A DNA stretch of 64,000 bases. Origin: Adenophora triphylla var. japonica (lineage: Eukaryota; Streptophyta; Magnoliopsida; Asterales; Campanulaceae). Location of the stretch: assembly GCA_022495995.1 (NCBI GenBank), contig JAFEMH010001352.1, forward strand, positions 248,001 to 312,000, in the 5' to 3' direction. The position numbers were made by a program, and so were the translations under genes. This document shows, piece after piece, positions 50,501 to 56,500 of the stretch. Each line of letters begins with the position of its first letter. The stretch's first letter is position 1. Under the pieces are notes generated by a model. That model made no database searches and had not been told where the DNA came from. It worked only from the letters and a program-made list of their open reading frames with translations.

Positions 50501-53500
50501 GACCAACTGGACTGAATCAATGTCCATAAACTTGTTTCTTGTGCTTACTGATTCCTTTTCTAGTATGTCATTTCATTTATGTGAAAAATGGCATCTTCGA
50601 AGATTTCTATCAGTTTCAAGTTGAGGGTGGTACAAACACATGATGGTGGCTCAACAGAAGGTGACCTAATTTGTAAAATTACCATATGGTCGCTGCCTAA
50701 GATTACTTAAACCAATCTAACCGGGTCAGTCCATCATTTGTTGAATTCTAGATTTAAAGGTAAAACTCTACAAGTGCTAGTTTCTACCTCAGATGTGTAG
50801 CAAAGAACAAGGGAATAACATAATAACATGCTAATTTGTAGACAATATTTGTAAGATCGAAATATTAACCATCTATGCTCTTTACTGTGAGTATTAAAAT
50901 TTTGGAGGGTATTTATCTAATTGGACTTGAGTTAAGTTAGGCATAATACTCAATTAAAGACGTCAAATGGGAAGGTGCAAAGTACACCTGATATAGACAC
51001 TCTTCCTCCCCCTCCCCCTCCCCTCTTTGTCTCTTTGTTTGCTCTCCCCTATTTTGCTACTGATTCACAAATATCAATGATAAATTTAGGTTGATTTTTC
51101 TTCGGATATACTGTATTCTGAATTCTGATATAGAAATAGTTCACCATTCTAGAATTGAACTTTTTTTGGGCGATATCCGTTTTCTTTTATTTATCTCACG
51201 TGTTCTTCTTTGAGTTAGTTGTATATCTAGAAGAACTAGGTTTGTATTATCTTAAGCAGGGACACGGTCCCTATGGGTCTTATTTATGATATCTTAAAGC
51301 ATATCTGCCAACCCTTGTTCTTTGTGTGATTATGTGTGCTTGTCTGACAGTTGTTTCTTTCCGTGGCCTACATCAACTTTGTTAGAGCTACAACCATTGC
51401 ATTAATTTATCTCATCAGTCATAGTAGATCGTCTTGCTTATGATACTTCAACTTGCTTACAGAATTTGCCTAGGAATTCAATGTTTCCCAAGTCCCATAG
51501 TGGAATTTAGTGCTGTAAAAGGACTGAAGGATAGCTTTGAAGCCTCCTTATGTACATTCACCATTAATTTTGTCTTGTACCTTTCTCTTAATTCGTGCAT
51601 ATGGTTTCAAATAACTTTATATATTTTTGCAGTGTAGAAATGTAGTCTGGCTTCCGGCACCAATTTTAGAAGCTGCTGTTACAACGAATATTTGCAACAC
51701 GTGCACTCCAGGTTGAACTGAATAAGTGCTTCCTTCCATATGCTCTCATCCAATTGATTTGTGAAATTCATTATTATTGTTTTATCAGAATGTGATCATC
51801 GAAATTGATGTTTCATACACTAGTACTTATGATGTCAATACTTTTTCTTAGGACCTGTTTTCAAGATTCAGTTTAAATTTCGCCGATCCGAAATACCACC
51901 AAGCTATGATGACAACTATCTCGGTGAGCTTGCTATCACATAGATATTCAAAAGTTGCATATTTTTTGAAATTGTTTTTCACCAAGCCTCGTCTAATTTC
52001 CTCTCATGGTGCACTTGTTTTTTAAACATGTTAAAAATATCCGAAGTCTACAATTGAACCCTAACCGAATACCCTGTACTTATTGTGAGCCTCCAGTCAT
52101 GGTCTAATATTTACATCCGTTTGGGTCAAGTTATTGTCACATCTCACAATATTTTGTACGAAGTTCAGAAATCGTTGGATATTAATGTTTGATTCTAAAT
52201 ATATTTTGCTAGGGATGTTGTAGCTCAGCATGTGTATCGTACATTAACAATAACTGAATATGCTTAGGGAAAAATTCAAAATGTGAACTTAAGTTTGAGG
52301 TTCGATGCCTGGAACTGACTGGGTCTTACATGCTCATAGGGATTTCTAATATTCAGGCATATACGGTTAATTGTCATCAAGTAAGATAATGAGTAGCTGT
52401 AGTCCTTCATATGTCTGCCGATAGTGGACATTTGGGATTTTGTGGAAGGGACCTATTCTTAGTCCTCAGTCCTCACTCACAAAATTTTCTCTGCCTTGCT
52501 GCTTAATGGTGATTTTTTCCCTTCATCTTTGCACATGATTTGGGATATTATCTTATTTTTTTATTGGCTTCTTATTTTCATTAATAAAAACTCACTTGCA
52601 CATTCCATGTATGAACATAGACACTCCTCTGAACAGATCATCTTGTTACAAAACACATCTGCTAGCAGAAAATGAACCCCTCTCGTACATGGAATCTGCA
52701 AGTGAGCTTGTATTAATGAAATTAAGAAACAAAAAAAAAAGATAGAAAAAAGGGAAAAGAAGAAAATAGTATTAAGATATTTTGGACCCTTCTAAAGAAA
52801 TGCAGTTAATACTACAACTTATTGAAGAAAACACCAAATTTGCCCTTATTAATCGTTTCTCTCTCGTACATCGGTACACACAAGTATAACAATGAAACCA
52901 ACAGCACAAAATAGCAGAAATCAGCAACAGCACCAGAGCATATCAATTATATCAACAATTCAGACCAATCAATCATATTTGCTCAAACCCATGATGCCTT
53001 CAATGTTTCTGACATAAGTAAATTTTAAGGCCGTATGCTGATTATCTGTGTACTAACTCCTTGAAACCCAATTCAGAATTTGTAGCTTACAAGTTATTAC
53101 AAGCCAACAATAAAAAATCAAACATCAAAAATCCATGTATGGTTAAGTTCAAGGAGTTTTTACCAAAAACTACCTCAAAAAGATGCTATTTACAAAAAAA
53201 ACATTTAAGTTGTGATATTACAAAAAACCCTTTCCCTAAATGTAGATATCACTAAAAACTACTTCTTGCACACAACACACAACCACACTTCCTCTCTCTA
53301 CCCCCCACCTCCGGCGACCACCTTTCCCAACTCCGACGACCATTTTCGATTTCGATTTCTTCCAAGGTCTTGTCGGAATCCCAAAGTGGCGACATCAAAC
53401 TTCTTAACAGCCGCCGTCATAATCAGCCCGCCGCCAGGGGAATCAGTCGACGGGTGAATGGGAACGGAGACTTGAATTCCATTAGCGTTGCAGTTGATGG

Positions 53501-56500
53501 GAAATTGAAATTTCTTGAATCTGTAATTGTGAGAGAGTTTTGGATGGATTACAAGTCTAGGGTTTCTGAGAAAAACTGGGCGTGGGTGAAATCCATTGTT
53601 GGATGGGGTTAGGGATTTGAGGGTTAAGGTTGAATTATGCATTCAGGTGAGGAATTTAAGAAAGAAGAGAGTGATTTAGAGAGGGAAAAATTAGAGAATA
53701 TGGAAAGAACAAGAAGAAGGGGAAGATGAAATGGAGTTGCAGGGGCAAGTTGCTATCGGTGTATTACTCTCGCTCTTCAGTCGTTGCAAAATTGTACCAA
53801 CGGATTTTTAACAAATAAACAAATCCTAGGCTTATTTGTGATTGCACAAAAAAAAAAAAAACTACTACAAAATGTAGAACATTTTGAAGAAATATAAAAA
53901 CACGGGTTGTACTAAAATTTCATATAAAATATTTAGTAGTGTATGTAAAACTTTTTAATATTTATAAACCAAAAGAATGTTTTTATTTTATATAAAATCT
54001 CATTTTACAAGTTAGTATTTTTAGTATGTATAAACCAAAAGAAGGTTTTTATTTTAATTTTTATATTAGGCAAGTATTTAGGTGGCTATCTTAACTTTAG
54101 AGATTATGAGAAAGTAGATAAAAAAAGTGGCTTAAACAACTGATAAATGAATTTATCATTTTTTATAAATAGTTTTTGTGCTTGGTATTTGGTTAAACAA
54201 TTGATAAATGTCATTTATCAGTTATTTTTAAGGATTTTTATGCTGTGTGTATGTCTTAAACAACTGATAAATGAATTTATCCATTTTTTTAAAGAGTTTT
54301 TGTGCTTGGTATTTGGTTAAACAACTGATAAATGTCATTTATCAGTTATTTTTAAGGATTTTTGTGCCAAGTGTTTGGCTTAAACAACTGATAAATGAAT
54401 TTATCAATTTTTTAAAAGAGTTTTTGTGCTTGGTATTTGGTTAAACAACTGATAAATGTCATTTATCAGTTATTTTTAATGATTTTTGTGCCAAGTGTTT
54501 GGCTTAAACAACTGATAAATGAATTTATCAGTTTTTTTAAAGAGTTTTTGTGCTTGGTATTTGGTGGTTGGCTTAAAAAACTGATAAATGTCATTTATCA
54601 GTTATTTTTAAGGATTTTTGTGCGAAGTGTTTGGTTTAAACAACTGATGAATGAATTTATCAGTTTTTTTAAAGAGTTTTTGTGCTTGGTATTTGGTTAA
54701 ACAAGTGATATACAAAGAAATTTTTATTTTTAAAATTTAAACTATATCATGAGTGTACTTGTTTGATTTGTATTGACAATACGATTAAAACGGTATTTTC
54801 GGATTATTTTTTCGATTTCTAGATTTTGAGATATTGTATTTTAAAATTTATGGGGGAAAAAAAGGAAAAGAGAGAAAAGAGAGAAAGAGCAGTTGGTGAG
54901 AGAGAAGAGTGCGCGCGTGTGAGAGGGTTAAAGGGGCATTTTGGTCCATTCCCTTTATCAAGTAGTTTTTTTTGTAATATTCAACTTGTGTGGGTTTTTT
55001 TTGTAATATTGATCTTTCGAAAGTAGTGTTTGGTAAATGCCCCTAAGTTCAAATACAGTGGAGGAGAAGGATAGAAAGGGAAAATGTCCTCTATGATATT
55101 CAGAAAAAGAAAAGAGAAATGATCAATTGACCATTTATAATAACGCAACTCCATGAGTTTCAATTGTTGGATTTGCGAGGAAAGGAGTGATGTAAATGGA
55201 ACAAAGTTGATTTTTCAAAAATCCCTTCCATGAAATTCATAAATCCAGACAAGCTCATAGCTACTGATTTCTCAATCAAGTATCAGGGACTTTGAATAAA
55301 TTCAACATCATCGGAAACAAAGATGACTACAGCAAGCTGCAATGGCATTTTTATTGACAGTGCCGTGGCAGCAACAATAGTGAAGACAGCATCAATTAGA
55401 AGGGGTAATTTCTTAAATTTAGGGTTTGAAGATTAAGGAGGATGGATATCTGGACAAAGAACAAAATATTAGGGTATTTTGGACCTTTTCTGTTATAGAA
55501 ATAGACTGAATGATTAGCGGTAGCAAAATGAGGGGTAAACTGGTTGCAAAATGATATGAAAGGACCAAATGAATAGAGTTTGAAAAGCTAGAACCAAACT
55601 AATAAAAGGGTCAAAGATGAAGGTGGAAATATTAGTTTGATTCATAAAATTATACTCCCTCCATCCGACCATAACCCTTTTGGTCAACTTGATTACACTT
55701 TGACCAATAATTTAAATAAAAAATAATTATCCTAATGAAAATCTATTTTTTTTAATTGAGAATATTATTAATTGTGATACGATAACAATTTTTAGATTTT
55801 CATTAGGATAATTATTTATTTAAATTATTGGTCAAAGAATCAAGTTGACCAAAAGTGTAATGTATATGGGACGTAGGGAGTATCTACTCAGAATTTTGAT
55901 GGTCATTAAGGTAAAAACTGCATTTATTTGATGTCCTTGACATTGAGTTATCAAACAAGCTTATCTGTTCAGCATTTGACATTCAGCACTGACTCTTGAC
56001 GGATTTCAGACTATTCAGAAGTAAATCCAGCGTTAGCATTCAGCTCTTAATGTTATCAAACACCCTAGGTTGCCTTGACACTCATGTCATATCCACAAAT
56101 TAAAGGACTTGGCATGTTCTTTATAATCTTGGTTTGTATTTGTCATGGTGTCATATCTGTTAGGCTTTTTTTCCCTCAAGTTAGTAAGTTATTTATTTCT
56201 TGTCTTTGCAGTCTTGGTATAAGGTCTGTTCTGTCAGAAAACTTCTGTCTATCTGTCTCTCTCTCTCCCTCTCTCTCCAAGCACTGACTTGCATTTGTGC
56301 CCATACACAGATTGTTAAAGAAGCACCATTTCTATGAGTGTCTTTTAGTAAAAGCAATTGTTGTTGGAGCTTATTATTTCCAAGTTACTATGGTTGTAGA
56401 AGTTTACTTATGGTTAGTGCTGGGGACTATTCATCTATTCAGGTTGCATCGGTGGCTGTGATGGTATTCTGAAAGAGCTGGTTGAATTTTGTGGTTCTGG

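Larger units (their letters stand above)
53153..55043. mobile_element. Mutator-like element (MULE) in TOP3A intron 20
   Basis: Perfect 9-bp target duplications TAAGTTCAA at 53144-53152 and 55044-55052, the Mutator signature. TIRs begin GGAGTTTTTACCAAAAACTA at the left and GGGGCATTTACCAAACACTA on the complement of the right. Homology continues inwards for ~100 bp, including TATTACAAAAAA stretches. It encodes no transposase. It carries a gene-like GC-rich segment near the left end and a palindromic tandem array near the right end, so it is a candidate Pack-MULE. Confidence 0.85.
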
